Below, one piece after another: positions 53,933 through 62,755 of a DNA stretch of 64,000 bases. The DNA comes from Catenuloplanes niger (GTDB lineage Bacteria > Actinomycetota > Actinomycetes > Mycobacteriales > Micromonosporaceae). The first letter of the stretch is position 1. Each line of letters starts with the position of its first letter. The DNA is taken from positions 6,209,001 to 6,273,000 of the forward strand of contig NZ_JAVDYC010000001.1 in the NCBI RefSeq assembly GCF_031458255.1, written 5' to 3'. The position numbers and the translations under genes are program-made. The notes under the pieces are model-generated. The model was not told the DNA's origin and made no database searches. It saw only the letters and a program-made list of their open reading frames with translations.

Positions 53933-54814
53933 ATGGACGTCGGTTTCGTCGGGCTCGGCGGGATGGGCCGGCCGATGGTCGCCAACCTGGTCCGGGCCGG
54001 CCACTCGGTCCGGGTGTGGAACCGGTCGCCGGAGCCGGTCCGGGCCTCGGTCGCGGACGGCGCCGTCGACGCCGGCTCGCTCGCCGAGGTCTGGCAGGCC
54101 GACGTGGTGCTGTCGATGCTGGCCGACGACGCCTCCGTGCGCGCGGTGCTGCTGGACGACGCGCTGCTGGCCGGCGCGCGCGCGACGATCCACGTCAACA
54201 TGGCCACGGTCTCGGTCGCGCTCGCCCGGGAGGCCGCGGAGCGGCACGCCGCGCACGGCATCGGCTACGTCTCCGCGCCGGTGCTGGGCCGGATCGAGGT
54301 CGCCACGGCCGGCAAGCTGAACATCCTCGCGTCCGGCCCGGCCGCGCTGCTGGAGCGGGTCGAGCCGCTGTTCGCCGCGCTGGGGCAGCGCACCTGGCCG
54401 CTCGGTGACGGCCCGGAACAGGCCGTGATCACCAAGATCTCGGCGAACTTCATGATCGCGTCGGCGATCGAGGCGATGGGTGAGGCGGCCGCGCTCACCG
54501 AGGCGCACGGGGTCGACCCGGGCGCGCTGATCGAGCTGCTGACGAACAGCATCTTCCCCGGCGTGGTCTACACCGCCTACGGCAACATGATCAAGGAGCG
54601 GCGGTACGAGCCGGCGAACTTCCGGGTGCCGCTCGGGCTCAAGGACGTCACGCTCGGCCTGACCGCCGGCTTCGACGCCCGGGTGCCGATGCCGTTCGCC
54701 GGGATTCTCCGCGACCGCTTCCTGGACGCGATCGCGCACGGCGACGCCGACCGGGACTGGGGCGCGATCGCCGAGGTCTCCCGCCGCCGCGCCAACCTGC
54801 CCCGCGAGTCCTGA
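53933..54814 (+). CDS. NAD(P)-dependent beta-hydroxyacid dehydrogenase family protein
   Basis: The 293-residue protein begins with the dinucleotide motif VGFVGLGGMGRPMVANL and follows the 3-hydroxyisobutyrate/tartronate-semialdehyde/6-phosphogluconate reductase family: YVSAPVLGRIEVATAGKLNI (substrate region) and ITKISANFMIASAIEAMGEA, whose lysine (K in TKISANF) is the expected catalytic residue. The ATG at 53933 follows GAGGA. The substrate is a small beta-hydroxyacid, not defined by sequence. It is divergent from the galactanase and shares its operator region. Confidence 0.92.
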   Translation: MDVGFVGLGGMGRPMVANLVRAGHSVRVWNRSPEPVRASVADGAVDAGSLAEVWQADVVLSMLADDASVRAVLLDDALLAGARATIHVNMATVSVALAREAAERHAAHGIGYVSAPVLGRIEVATAGKLNILASGPAALLERVEPLFAALGQRTWPLGDGPEQAVITKISANFMIASAIEAMGEAAALTEAHGVDPGALIELLTNSIFPGVVYTAYGNMIKERRYEPANFRVPLGLKDVTLGLTAGFDARVPMPFAGILRDRFLDAIAHGDADRDWGAIAEVSRRRANLPRES

Positions 54815-54830
54815 CCACCCCGCGACGACC

Positions 54831-54862
54831 GAGGCGTCCTTCACGTCGCCGAAGGACGCCTC
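54831..54862. terminator. Hairpin after the dehydrogenase gene
   Basis: GAGGCGTCCTTC (54831-54842) pairs perfectly with GAAGGACGCCTC (54851-54862) around an 8-base loop, 16 bases after the stop codon. Confidence 0.75.
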
Positions 54863-55000
54863 GCTGACCGCGCCTCGCTTGCGGCATCTCGCTGGCGCGT
54901 CTCGCTTGCGGCGTCTCCCTTGCGACGCCTCACTTGGCGCGTCTCGCTGGCGGCGTCTCGCTCGCGGTGCGCCGGTGCGGTCCTCGCGCGGGCGCGTCGC
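54863..55000. repeat. Degenerate short repeats of GCGTCTCGCTTGCGGC
   Basis: About eight imperfect copies of a unit like GCGTCTCGCTTGCGGC run from the terminator to near the end of the sulfotransferase gene. No coding frame is credible here. The repeats resemble other locally expanded short sequences in this window. Confidence 0.7.
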
Positions 55001-55042
55001 TCCGGGGGATCGCGCTCCGGGTGGATCGCTTCCGGGGATCGG

Positions 55043-55813
55043 TCAGGGGCGGAGGCGGCGGCGCAGCAGCGCGCCCGCGGTGACGGCGGCGGCGCCGATC
55101 GCGGCGGTGGCGACCACCGGGGCCAGTGCCTTCCGCCGCTGGGCGCCGCTGATCCGGGCGAACTCCTGCTGGTCGTTGACGTGCGGGAACGGTTCGTCCG
55201 GCGGTGTGGTGCCGAGGAAGTCGCAGAGCGGCTTCCACCCGTCCGCCACCTCGAAGACCAGCAGCCGGTCGGCCGGCACCGCCGCGATCACCTCCGCCGT
55301 GTGCTCCTCGAACAGCCGCGCGAACCGCTCCGCGCCGCCGCCCAGGTCACCGCGGAACGACCGCTGCCGGACCAGCCGCTCGGTCATCTCGAAGAACGCG
55401 CCCATGTCCGGCCGCAGCCGGCCGCCGAACCGCATCAGCGGCCCGATCACCGGGTGTCGGGCCTGGCGCAGCGCCCGCAGGATCGTGGCGTCCATGCTGC
55501 GATGCCACCGGTACGGGTCGCGCACGGTCAGCACCACGCGCGCGTCCGGGTAGGCCTCGACCAGCTCGCGCCAGAACGCCACCCCGGGCCAGTCCAGCGT
55601 GCTGTCGAAACCGTCGAAGATCTCCTCCCACGGCGGGTCGACCGCGCTGTCCGCCGCGTCCGCGGCCTTGGCGGCGGCCAGCCAGCCGCGGGCCCGCGAC
55701 GGCCGCTCCAGCACCGAGAGCATGTGGTAGCACGGCCCGTAGCCGAGTCGCTCCAGCGCGACCTTCAGCGACGCCGTACCGGTTCGGCCGAATCCCACCC
55801 CGATGACCCGCAT
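55043..55813 (-). CDS. Sulfotransferase-family protein with C-terminal membrane helix
   Basis: The 256-residue protein begins VIGVGFGRTGTASLKVALERLG, a P-loop-like 5'-phosphosulfate-binding segment of the sulfotransferase superfamily. It has the 3'-phosphate region VVLTVRDPYRWHRSMDATI. Members move a sulfuryl group from PAPS, although some in this actinobacterial group may have other roles. The last 25 residues form a membrane helix with an Arg-rich end (AIGAAAVTAGALLRRRLRP), which is unusual and suggests membrane attachment. The start at 55813 matches the motif spacing. Confidence 0.85.
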   Translation of the reverse strand: MRVIGVGFGRTGTASLKVALERLGYGPCYHMLSVLERPSRARGWLAAAKAADAADSAVDPPWEEIFDGFDSTLDWPGVAFWRELVEAYPDARVVLTVRDPYRWHRSMDATILRALRQARHPVIGPLMRFGGRLRPDMGAFFEMTERLVRQRSFRGDLGGGAERFARLFEEHTAEVIAAVPADRLLVFEVADGWKPLCDFLGTTPPDEPFPHVNDQQEFARISGAQRRKALAPVVATAAIGAAAVTAGALLRRRLRP

Positions 55814-55886
55814 GTGGGGTGACGCTACGCGCGGTGAGAGCGACCGGGATCGATTCACCTTCTTTATTTCATCGACCGAAAAAGTC

Positions 55887-56552
55887 TCAGTCCGCGGCCG
55901 GGTCCTCCTCGACCAGATAACCGTGATCGATCAGCCAGTCCACCGAGATCTCGTCACCGGCGGCCGGCAGGAACCGCCCGTCCAGTTTGTACTGCAGGCC
56001 GAGGCCGGGCTGGCCGAACCAGGGCGCGATCGGGCCGGCCTCCACCGTGAACGGGCGCAGCACGCAGTACACGTGATAGTTGCTCTGCGGCGCGCCGGCG
56101 GGCGTGTTCAGGTTCTGCGGCGGCAGCGCCCGCTGCAGGTAGAGCGTGTCCACCGGGGCCAGGTACCGCCCGCCGTCGTAGCCGAACCGGTCGATCCGGG
56201 CGCCCGCGACCATGGTCTGCTCGTAGCGGACCGCGACGCCACGCAGGATCAGGAAACCGTCCTCCGGCGGGTACCGCCAGCCCTGCGCCGTACGGTAGCG
56301 CTCGGTGAACGCCTCCTTGGCCATCCCGCCGAACCGCCGGTACCCGGTCATCAGCGACCCGGCCGGCTCGTCGTCCGGCAGCTGCTCCGGCCCGAGCTCG
56401 CCGCGGTTCGCGTAGAAGTCGCCGGTCGGTTCCGCGACCGGCGGCGTACCCGGGCGGCAGGGGCCGGAGATCGCGGCGGCGGCCGGTGGTGGGGCGGCGA
56501 CGGCGACGAGGACGGCCGTGACCACGGCGGTGGCGAGCGAGCGGATCTTCAC
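55887..56552 (-). CDS. Secreted TNT-domain protein (predicted NAD+ glycohydrolase)
   Basis: The 221-residue protein has a signal peptide (SLATAVVTAVLVAVAAPPPAAAA) and a TNT (tuberculosis necrotizing toxin, DUF4237) domain: FYANRGELGPEQLPDDEPAGS, GYRRFGGMAKEAF, RIDRFGYDGGRYLAPVDTLYLQRALPPQNLN read over adjacent strands. The TNT domain of M. tuberculosis CpnT hydrolyses NAD+. Here it stands alone behind a signal peptide rather than at the end of a large pore protein. The start is GTG 56552 behind GGGGG; an ATG at 56579 is an alternative. No adjacent immunity gene is obvious. Confidence 0.85.
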   Translation of the reverse strand: MKIRSLATAVVTAVLVAVAAPPPAAAAISGPCRPGTPPVAEPTGDFYANRGELGPEQLPDDEPAGSLMTGYRRFGGMAKEAFTERYRTAQGWRYPPEDGFLILRGVAVRYEQTMVAGARIDRFGYDGGRYLAPVDTLYLQRALPPQNLNTPAGAPQSNYHVYCVLRPFTVEAGPIAPWFGQPGLGLQYKLDGRFLPAAGDEISVDWLIDHGYLVEEDPAAD

Positions 56553-56648
56553 CGGTACCCCCAGACGAAATGTCTCCAAACAGGAGCATTCTGGGTGGCA
56601 TCCGGCGGTGATGAGCCGGAATTCGGCAAGATCGCCCAGATCCGGCCG

Positions 56649-57599
56649 CTAGCGGGTATGGTCCCGGAACGCCGACCGGTACGCGGCCGGGCTGGTGCCC
56701 ACGGTCCGCCGGAACCGCTCCCGGAACGCGGTCGGCGATCCGAACCCGACCTGCCCGGCGATCCGGTCCACCGGGTGCCCGGTCGTCTCCAGCAGGTGCT
56801 GCGCCCGCCGGATGCGCGCCCGCAGCAGCCACTGCAGCGGCGTGCTGCCCAGCTGCTCGCGGAAGTGCCGGTTCAGCGTGCGGGTGCTCATCCCGGCCCG
56901 CCGCGCGATGTCGTCCAGCGTCAGTTCGCGGTGCGCGTGCTCCTCCAGCCAGCGCAGCAGCGGCTCCAGCTCCGACCCGCGCGGCGTCGCCGGCAGCGGC
57001 CCCACGATGAACTGCGCCTGCCCGCCCTCCCGCTCCAGCGGCATCACGGACAGCCGCGCCGCGTCCGCCGCCACCGCCGAGCCGTGATCGCGGCGCACCA
57101 GGTGCAGGCACAGGTCCAGCCCAGCGGCCGCGCCCGCGGACGTCAGCAGCTGCCCCTCGTCCACGTAGAGCACGTCCGGGTCGACGGTGATCTCCGGGTG
57201 CCGCTCCGCGAGCGTCGCCGCGGCCAGCCAGTGCGTGGTGGCGCGCCGCCCGTTCAGCAGCCCGGTTCGCGCCAGCACCAGCGCGCCGGAACAGATCGAC
57301 GCGATCCGGGTGCCGCGCGCGGCCGTGTCCCGCAGCGCCGTCAACGCGGCCTCCGGCACCGGGGCGTCCGCGTCCGCCAGCCCGGGCACGATGATCGTGT
57401 CCGCCTCCGCGAGCGCGTCCAGGCCGTGCGGCGCCCGCAGCGTGAACGCGCCGGCCCCGACGTCCCCGTCCGGACCGCAGACCAGCACCCGGTACGGCGT
57501 GCGCCCGTCCGGCAGGCGGGTGCGGCCGAACACCTCCAGCGGCGTCGCGAGATCGAACGGGACGACGCCGTCCAGCGCCAGCACGGCCACCGTATGCAT
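56649..57599 (-). CDS. GlxA-type AraC-family regulator
   Basis: The 316-residue protein combines an N-terminal DJ-1/PfpI-like domain (VAVLALDGVVPFDLATPLEVFG; IASICSGALVLARTGLL with the nucleophile-elbow cysteine) with a C-terminal AraC helix-turn-helix pair (LTLDDIARRAGMSTRTLNRHF; VDRIAGQVGFGSPTAFRERFRR). GlxA-like proteins regulate amine or stress metabolism genes. The ligand is unknown. It lies upstream of the TNT gene on the same strand with a 70-base gap, so it could control that gene, though the link is only positional. Confidence 0.92.
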   Translation of the reverse strand: MHTVAVLALDGVVPFDLATPLEVFGRTRLPDGRTPYRVLVCGPDGDVGAGAFTLRAPHGLDALAEADTIIVPGLADADAPVPEAALTALRDTAARGTRIASICSGALVLARTGLLNGRRATTHWLAAATLAERHPEITVDPDVLYVDEGQLLTSAGAAAGLDLCLHLVRRDHGSAVAADAARLSVMPLEREGGQAQFIVGPLPATPRGSELEPLLRWLEEHAHRELTLDDIARRAGMSTRTLNRHFREQLGSTPLQWLLRARIRRAQHLLETTGHPVDRIAGQVGFGSPTAFRERFRRTVGTSPAAYRSAFRDHTR

Positions 57600-57730
57600 G
57601 GCTGGAATTCAACCATGCGCGGCTTCGCCATCGCCGCGGTGAGCTGCGGTTCAGTGCTTGGCGAGAATCCGTTGGAACGTGGCATTTTCGCCAGTACCCG
57701 GCGGCGCCGGTGCCGCCTACCGTCGTCGCG

Positions 57731-58321
57731 GTGACGAAGTTCCTCCTCGCCGTGCACGTGCTGGCCGCGATCATCGCCATCGGGCCGATCACGGTGGCGG
57801 CCAGCATGTTCCCGGCCGTGACCCGGCGCGCGCTGGCCGGCCCGCCGGACCCGCAGGCGGCCTCCTGGGCGCGCCTGCTGCACCGGATCTGCCGCGTCTA
57901 CGCGGTCGTCGGCGTCGCCGTGCCGGTCTTCGGCCTCGCCACGGCCAGCAGCCTCGGCGTCCTCACCGACGCGTGGCTGCTGGTCTCGATGGCCCTCACC
58001 GCGGCCGCGGCCCTGCTGCTCATCCTGATCGTGCTGCCCGGCCAGGCCACGCTCCTCACCGCCCTGCCCCCGGCCGGGGCCGTCGGCCTGATGCCGGCCG
58101 AGGCCGCCGGGCGGGCCTCGTCCGTCGTGAACGCCGGTTCGGTCGCTCCGGTGGCCGCCGGTGCCGTTCCGCGGGCCGCGGTCGGCGGTCCGGCCCCGGC
58201 GGCCGTGGCCGCCGCGCGTGCGATCCCGCGGCTGGCGATGGCTACCGGGATGTTCAACCTGCTGTGGGCGGTCGTCACGGTGCTGATGATCGTCCGACCC
58301 GGCTCCACGACGGGCGCGTGA
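57731..58321 (+). CDS. Integral membrane protein, DUF2269-like
   Basis: The 196-residue product from GTG 57731 has four hydrophobic segments, with the first (LLAVHVLAAIIAIGPITVAASMF) containing the HxxAxxxxxG pattern of DUF2269-like and related small membrane proteins. A Gly/Ala-rich loop (about residues 110-165) separates helices 3 and 4. A GTG at 57710 is an alternative start. It overlaps the following small gene by four bases (GTGA). Function is unknown. Confidence 0.65.
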   Translation: MTKFLLAVHVLAAIIAIGPITVAASMFPAVTRRALAGPPDPQAASWARLLHRICRVYAVVGVAVPVFGLATASSLGVLTDAWLLVSMALTAAAALLLILIVLPGQATLLTALPPAGAVGLMPAEAAGRASSVVNAGSVAPVAAGAVPRAAVGGPAPAAVAAARAIPRLAMATGMFNLLWAVVTVLMIVRPGSTTGA

Positions 58322-58587
58322 CCGTGGTCCGCCTGCTCCGCGCCGCCGCGGCCGTCGAGGCGCTGTCACTGCTCGTGCTGCTGACCAACCTCGCCACCGT
58401 GCACGCCGACGCGATCGCGTCCCTGATGGGCCCGGTCCACGGCTGCGCCTACCTCTTCGTCATCATCGCCGCGTTCCGCCTGCCCGGCCTCACCCGCGCC
58501 GGGCGACTCTCCTCGCTCGTACCCGGGATCGGTGGTCTTCTGGTCCTGCGCGTCTCAGGGTTTTCCCGCACCCGCAATCCCGGGTGA
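58318..58587 (+). CDS. DUF3817-like small membrane protein
   Basis: The 89-residue protein starts at a GTG overlapping the preceding stop. Two or three hydrophobic segments include VRLLRAAAAVEALSLLVLLTN and IASLMGPVHGCAYLFVIIAAF; the GPVHG motif is typical of DUF3817 proteins. Such proteins occur beside other small membrane proteins and have no assigned role. The C terminus is Gly/Arg-rich. Confidence 0.7.
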   Translation: MTVVRLLRAAAAVEALSLLVLLTNLATVHADAIASLMGPVHGCAYLFVIIAAFRLPGLTRAGRLSSLVPGIGGLLVLRVSGFSRTRNPG

Positions 58588-59148
58588 CGCCGGATGCTCA
58601 CCTGTCGATATCCACGGCAGGATGACCAGTGCGTCTTCCCGGGGGGAACGGGGATCCGGGGGTGCGGCCACCGTGCCGTACCCCCGGATCGGGGCCCGGT
58701 CCGCGACGACGGGCGAGGCGCTCACCGTCCTCACCTCGGCCGCTCGCCTCCCCACGCCCCGCGCACGGCGGTCGCGCCGGCCACGACGCACGGCCGCATG
58801 TCCACGTTGGTGCGCGCCACCGGCTCCGGGTGCCGTTCGGCCGTCCGCCGCGAGCGCCGGAACGCTGCGGCGTCTCCGTGACGACGGCCGCGAGGGCGGC
58901 GCGCGGACGGGTTCCGTCACCCCGGCGGAGCCCCGGTCCGGAGCCGGTGCGGTGCTTGCGGTGATCGCCGAGACGCGGTGGCGGGAGGCCGTGCGAGCCC
59001 GGCCCGACGCGGGCCGGCGTGGCCGCGCCGAGCGCGTCCCGGTGGTCGTTTTGCGTCGCCACGGACGGCGGACGGAATTCGTGGTGGTGCCCGCGCGGCG
59101 GCCGGGTCGACGACGGTGGCGGCATGGGCCGGCCCGCGAAAGGTATTC
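58588..59148. other. Intergenic region with one hairpin, no convincing gene
   Basis: Several long frames exist here on both strands, but none has a ribosome site with a plausible protein pattern. A perfect 11-bp hairpin (GATCCGGGGGT at 58653-58663 with 58680-58690) is a likely terminator for the upstream pair. Confidence 0.5.
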
Positions 59149-59361
59149 GTGCCCGTGGATGTCATCGCCCGCGACGACGCCACCGTGCGCCGGCTCGGCC
59201 GGCTGCGGCGGACCCACTCGCTGCCCGGCGTGCTCAAGGTGATCCTGCCCGGCGCCGACCCGCGAACGGCCCGCCGCCAGGCCGCGGACGACGGCTGGGA
59301 AGAGGTGTTCTTCGAGCTCGCCACCTGGGATCTCCACGCCGCGCTCGCGTTGCTCGACTGA
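59149..59361 (+). CDS. Small hypothetical protein
   Basis: The 70-residue protein from GTG 59149 (AAAGG upstream) reads PVDVIARDDATVRRLGRLRR, then LPGVLKVILPGADPRTARRQ, and ends FFELATWDLHAALALLD. It looks like a compact alpha/beta protein. It has no cysteine or membrane helix. No family is recognised. Confidence 0.5.
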   Translation: MPVDVIARDDATVRRLGRLRRTHSLPGVLKVILPGADPRTARRQAADDGWEEVFFELATWDLHAALALLD

Positions 59362-59475
59362 TGTCAGGTCGCGCTCGCGCGGGGTCTCCTCCCCGACGGC
59401 GCGGAACGGGCCGAGCGGGGGACTCGCGGCGGACAAAGGGATTCGCCCGCCGTCCGCCGCGGGGACGACGGGCCC

Positions 59476-60132
59476 ATGGACGCGATGCGGGACGCCCGTG
59501 ATCTGGTCACCGCACACGTTCCCGGTGCGGTCTGGGCGATCCTCGCGGGCAGCGTGCTGGGACCGCACCGTACCGCGGGATCCGATCCGGACATCGTGGT
59601 GATGTACGACGAGGGCCCGGCTATCGGGTGAGCCGGTATTTCGTGGCCGGCCGATGGAGCTGTTCGTGCACACGCCGGCGAATCTGGAGCGGTCATGGCG
59701 CGGGAGTCGGCCGCGCGCACGCCGAGCACGCACCGGATGATCGCGCACGGGGCCGTGCTGTGCGGTGATCCGGGTGAGCCGCGGGAGCGGTGCGCCCGGG
59801 TGCTCGCGGCGGGACCGGCGCCGCTGACCGAGGCGGAGCGGGATCGCATCCGGTACGCGCTGGTCGACCTGCTCGACGATCACGCGCACGCGGCCGACCC
59901 GGGGGAGCGGGCCGTGATCGCGGCGACGCTGTGGCCGTAGGTCGCGCGGGCGGCGCCGGCGTTCGCCGGGCGGTGGGTCAGCAACGGCAAGTGGCTGCTG
60001 CGGGACCTCGATGCCGGGTTCACCTCCCGGTGGCCGGCGGCCCGCGACGATCCGGCCGCGCTGACCGGCCAGGTGCTGGCCCGGGCCGGTGGCCTGCTGT
60101 TCGACGGCTACCGGGCGGCGGCACCCGACTGA
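59476..60132 (+). pseudogene. Decayed nucleotidyltransferase gene
   Basis: The start encodes AVWAILAGSVLGPHRTAGSDPDIVVMYDE, read as the GS…D-x-D nucleotidyltransferase motif. The frame then stops at 59629-59631. The family continues in frame +1 as EPVFRGRPMELFVHTPANLE, shifts again near 59690 to ARESAARTPSTHRMIAHG, runs to an in-frame TAG at 59938, and resumes as WVSNGKWLLRDLDAGF to a final TGA at 60132. Two frameshifts and one nonsense codon show the gene is dead. Intact relatives are about 220-residue minimal nucleotidyltransferases. Confidence 0.75.
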
Positions 60133-60205
60133 TCGGCGTTTCGAGGGGATTTGCGGGGGTATGCGATACCGCAGTCCACGGAACATCGGGGGAAAGGCGT
60201 GGCTC

Positions 60206-60868
60206 ATGGACGCGGTTGAGGCGATCAAGCAGGACCACCAGCGGATGGAGGAGATCTTCGCGCGGCTGGAGGCCGGGGACGGCGACCGGCGGGAGCTGCT
60301 GACCGAGGTCGAGAACCGGCTGGAGGCGCACTCGCACGCGGAGGAGCAGGAGGTGTATCCGGCGATCAAGAAGGCGGCGCCGGACGAGGCGGACGAGGTC
60401 GACCACGGGTACGACGAGCACGCCGAGGCCGAGTCGCTGCTGCACAAGGCGCAGAGCCTGGTGGACTCGCCGGACTTCGACGACGCGCTGCAGGAGTTCC
60501 TCGAGGCGGTCCGGCACCACGTCAACGAGGAGGAGAACGAGATCCTGCCGGCGCTGGCGGACGCCGTCGACGACGCGGAACTGGCCCGGCTCGGCGAGGC
60601 CTTCGAGGCGAAGCGGCGGGAGGAACTGCGCGACGCCGGCCTCGACGAGGACGACGAGGCACACGGCACCGCCACGGACCTCGACGAGATCAGTGACGCG
60701 CCCGCGAAGCCGGCGTCCGGCATCACCGCGGCCGGTGGGGACGGCGCGTCGGCGGACCTCGACGAGATGACGCGGGCGGAGCTCTACGAGGAGGCCAGGC
60801 GCGCGGAGGTGCCGGGGCGCTCGCACATGAGCAAGGACGAGCTGAAGGACGCGCTCCAGCACACGTGA
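60206..60868 (+). CDS. Hemerythrin HHE-domain protein with C-terminal Rho-N/SAP-like tail
   Basis: The 220-residue protein has a hemerythrin-like four-helix domain (about 1-135) with histidines in IKQDHQRMEEIF, LEAHSHAEEQEVYPAI, EVDHGYDEHAEAE and VRHHVNEEENEILPAL, which can hold a di-iron centre. After an acidic linker, residues about 185-220 (MTRAELYEEARRAEVPG, MSKDELKDAL) resemble the Rho N-terminal or SAP-like motif often appended to actinobacterial proteins. It may sense oxygen, iron or nitric oxide. GGGGGAAAGG precedes the ATG. Confidence 0.88.
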   Translation: MDAVEAIKQDHQRMEEIFARLEAGDGDRRELLTEVENRLEAHSHAEEQEVYPAIKKAAPDEADEVDHGYDEHAEAESLLHKAQSLVDSPDFDDALQEFLEAVRHHVNEEENEILPALADAVDDAELARLGEAFEAKRREELRDAGLDEDDEAHGTATDLDEISDAPAKPASGITAAGGDGASADLDEMTRAELYEEARRAEVPGRSHMSKDELKDALQHT

Positions 60869-60874
60869 CCGGCG

Positions 60875-62755
60875 TCAGCGCAGGCGGCGGTACCCGTCGG
60901 CGATGACCCGGGCGAGTGCGTCGGTGGCCCGTTCGGCGGTGGCGGCATCCCAGCGGGAGCCGTCCCCGCCGGTCGCCGCGGCCCGGCCCGCGAGGTAGGC
61001 GGCGGCCAGCCGGCCGGCCTCGCCGACCTCGGCGCCGGTCGCCTCGACCAGCGGCAGCGCGAGCAGCCGGGCGGCGAGGTCACGAGCCGCGTCGGCACCG
61101 CCGCCCCGGCCCCGCCCGGCAGCACTCCCGGAGCCGGCAGCACTCCCGGAGCCGGCAGCACTCCCGGAGCCGGCAGCACTCCCGGAGCCGGCACGATCCC
61201 CGGGGCCAGCATGATCACCGAGGTCGGCGCCACCGCCGGCGCCGAGACGATCGCCGGAGACAGCACGATCGCGGAGGCCGGCGCGATCACCGGGGCCGGC
61301 ACCGTTGCCGGGGGCGGCAGCAGTACCGGGGACGGCGGCGGCGTACGCCGCGTCGCTGGGAATCGCGGCCAGCGAGAACCGCACGGCCCGCAGTGGCGCC
61401 GGGGCGGCCGTCTCCTCCGCGGGTGGCGCCGGCCGCGTCTCGACCGGCGCCCGGGCCGCGGCCAGCGCCCGGTCGTAGCCGCTGATCCGCAGCAGCGGTG
61501 CCGCGCCGACCGTCAGCGTCGCCTCGCCGGCCGCGCGCGTGACCGTGCCGCGGGAGCCCGGCGCGATCGCGGCACGCAACTCGTCCGTGCCGGCCAGCAG
61601 CTCCCGGTACGACTCGTGGGTGAGCACGTCGACGGCGTCGACCGCGGGCACGCCGACCCGGCTGCCGTAGGGCAGGCGCAGGCCGCGACCGAGGACCTGT
61701 TCGGTGAGCGTCTCCGAGGCGAGCGCGCGCAGCGCCAGGATGACGCCCACGTTGGGCACGTCCCAGCCGGAGCTGAGCTTGTCGACCGCGACGACCGCGC
61801 GTACCGGTGAATCGGACTCGGACACGTGGGTCAGCGCGCGCAGCGCGTCGTCGCCGGATCTGGACGTCACCAGCAGCACCCGCCCGGCGCCCGGCAGCAG
61901 CCCGGCGAGTTCCTCCGCGACCTGCGCGGCCTCGTCGATGGCACGGCACACCACGAAGATCAACGGCGTCACCGGCGGTACGCCGTGCGCCCGGGCCCAG
62001 GCGTGCCAGGCGCTCTCCTTGGCCTCGCGCAACCGGCACGCGTCCCGCAGCCGCTCCTCCCGGTCCGCGGCGGCGCCGCCCACCAGCACCGGCACCGAGA
62101 CCAGGCCGTCCGTGATCGCGGAGGCGAGCGGATAGCGGAACACCACCCGGTCCCGGTCCGCCCGGTCCGGCGTGGCCGTGAAGCCGATCAGCGCGCGTGG
62201 CGCGAGGTCCCGCACGGCCGCGCCGAACGCGCGCGCCGACTCCCGGTACACGTGGTGCTCGTCCGCGATCACCACCAGGTCGTCCGTCTCCGCCAGCCGC
62301 TGGTACAGCCCGCCGCCGAGCGACTCGTCGACCGCGCGCAGCCGGCGGTTGACCGTGGCGCCCGGCCGGATCAGCTGCTGCACCGTGAAAACGTAGAGCG
62401 TCAGGCCGTCCCGCGGTGGTGCCGGCCCGGTCACCACCGAGACCGGGTGCTCGGCGCCCGGCACGAAGCGCGGGTGGCCGGGCGTGAAGTTGCCGATCGT
62501 CTTGTCCCGGACCGCGGTGCCGGGCGTGACGATCAGGACGTGCCCCACGCCGTGCTCGGCCAGGTAGTCGACCAGCGCCGCGCTCACGTACGACTTGCCG
62601 ACGCCGGTGGCCAGCTCGCAGACCACCTCGCGCCCGTCACCCGGCGCGACCGCACGGGCCGCCGCCGCCAGCGCGGCCGCGTTCGGCGCCCGCAGGTCCA
62701 TCGTGGCCGCGATCCGCGCGACCAGGCCCGGGTCGTACGGCAGCCAGTCGCTCAC
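60875..62755 (-). CDS. Type III restriction Res-like helicase, apparently lacking the nuclease domain
   Basis: The 626-residue protein starts at a GTG overlapping the methyltransferase stop (GTGA). It has superfamily 2 helicase motifs: Walker A ELATGVGKS, DEHH box VVIADEHHVYRE, motif III IGFTATPDR, and SSGWDVPNVGVILALRAL with ETLTEQVLGRGLRL (motifs V-VI). After about residue 480 comes a long Gly/Ser/Ala/Asp linker with an exact 6-residue repeat, then a short helical end (TAERATDALARVIADGYRRLR). Family Res proteins (about 900-1000 residues) continue into a PD-(D/E)XK nuclease, and none is visible here. It should translocate on or alter DNA together with the Mod subunit. Confidence 0.85.
   Translation of the reverse strand: MSDWLPYDPGLVARIAATMDLRAPNAAALAAAARAVAPGDGREVVCELATGVGKSYVSAALVDYLAEHGVGHVLIVTPGTAVRDKTIGNFTPGHPRFVPGAEHPVSVVTGPAPPRDGLTLYVFTVQQLIRPGATVNRRLRAVDESLGGGLYQRLAETDDLVVIADEHHVYRESARAFGAAVRDLAPRALIGFTATPDRADRDRVVFRYPLASAITDGLVSVPVLVGGAAADREERLRDACRLREAKESAWHAWARAHGVPPVTPLIFVVCRAIDEAAQVAEELAGLLPGAGRVLLVTSRSGDDALRALTHVSESDSPVRAVVAVDKLSSGWDVPNVGVILALRALASETLTEQVLGRGLRLPYGSRVGVPAVDAVDVLTHESYRELLAGTDELRAAIAPGSRGTVTRAAGEATLTVGAAPLLRISGYDRALAAARAPVETRPAPPAEETAAPAPLRAVRFSLAAIPSDAAYAAAVPGTAAAPGNGAGPGDRAGLRDRAVSGDRLGAGGGADLGDHAGPGDRAGSGSAAGSGSAAGSGSAAGSGSAAGRGRGGGADAARDLAARLLALPLVEATGAEVGEAGRLAAAYLAGRAAATGGDGSRWDAATAERATDALARVIADGYRRLR
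61121..61192. repeat. 18-bp tandem repeat, four exact copies, inside the Res-like gene
   Basis: AGCACTCCCGGAGCCGGC occurs at 61121, 61139, 61157 and 61175 without change. Being a multiple of three it keeps the frame and encodes (GSGSAA)n on the minus strand, so copy-number change would alter linker length without breaking the protein. Confidence 0.92.

Noticed and set aside
58555-60726. A 723-residue open frame on the minus strand
   Set aside because: It runs antisense to the hemerythrin gene, the nucleotidyltransferase remnant and other genes, has Arg/Ser/Pro-rich composition typical of high-GC shadow frames, and shows no protein family pattern.
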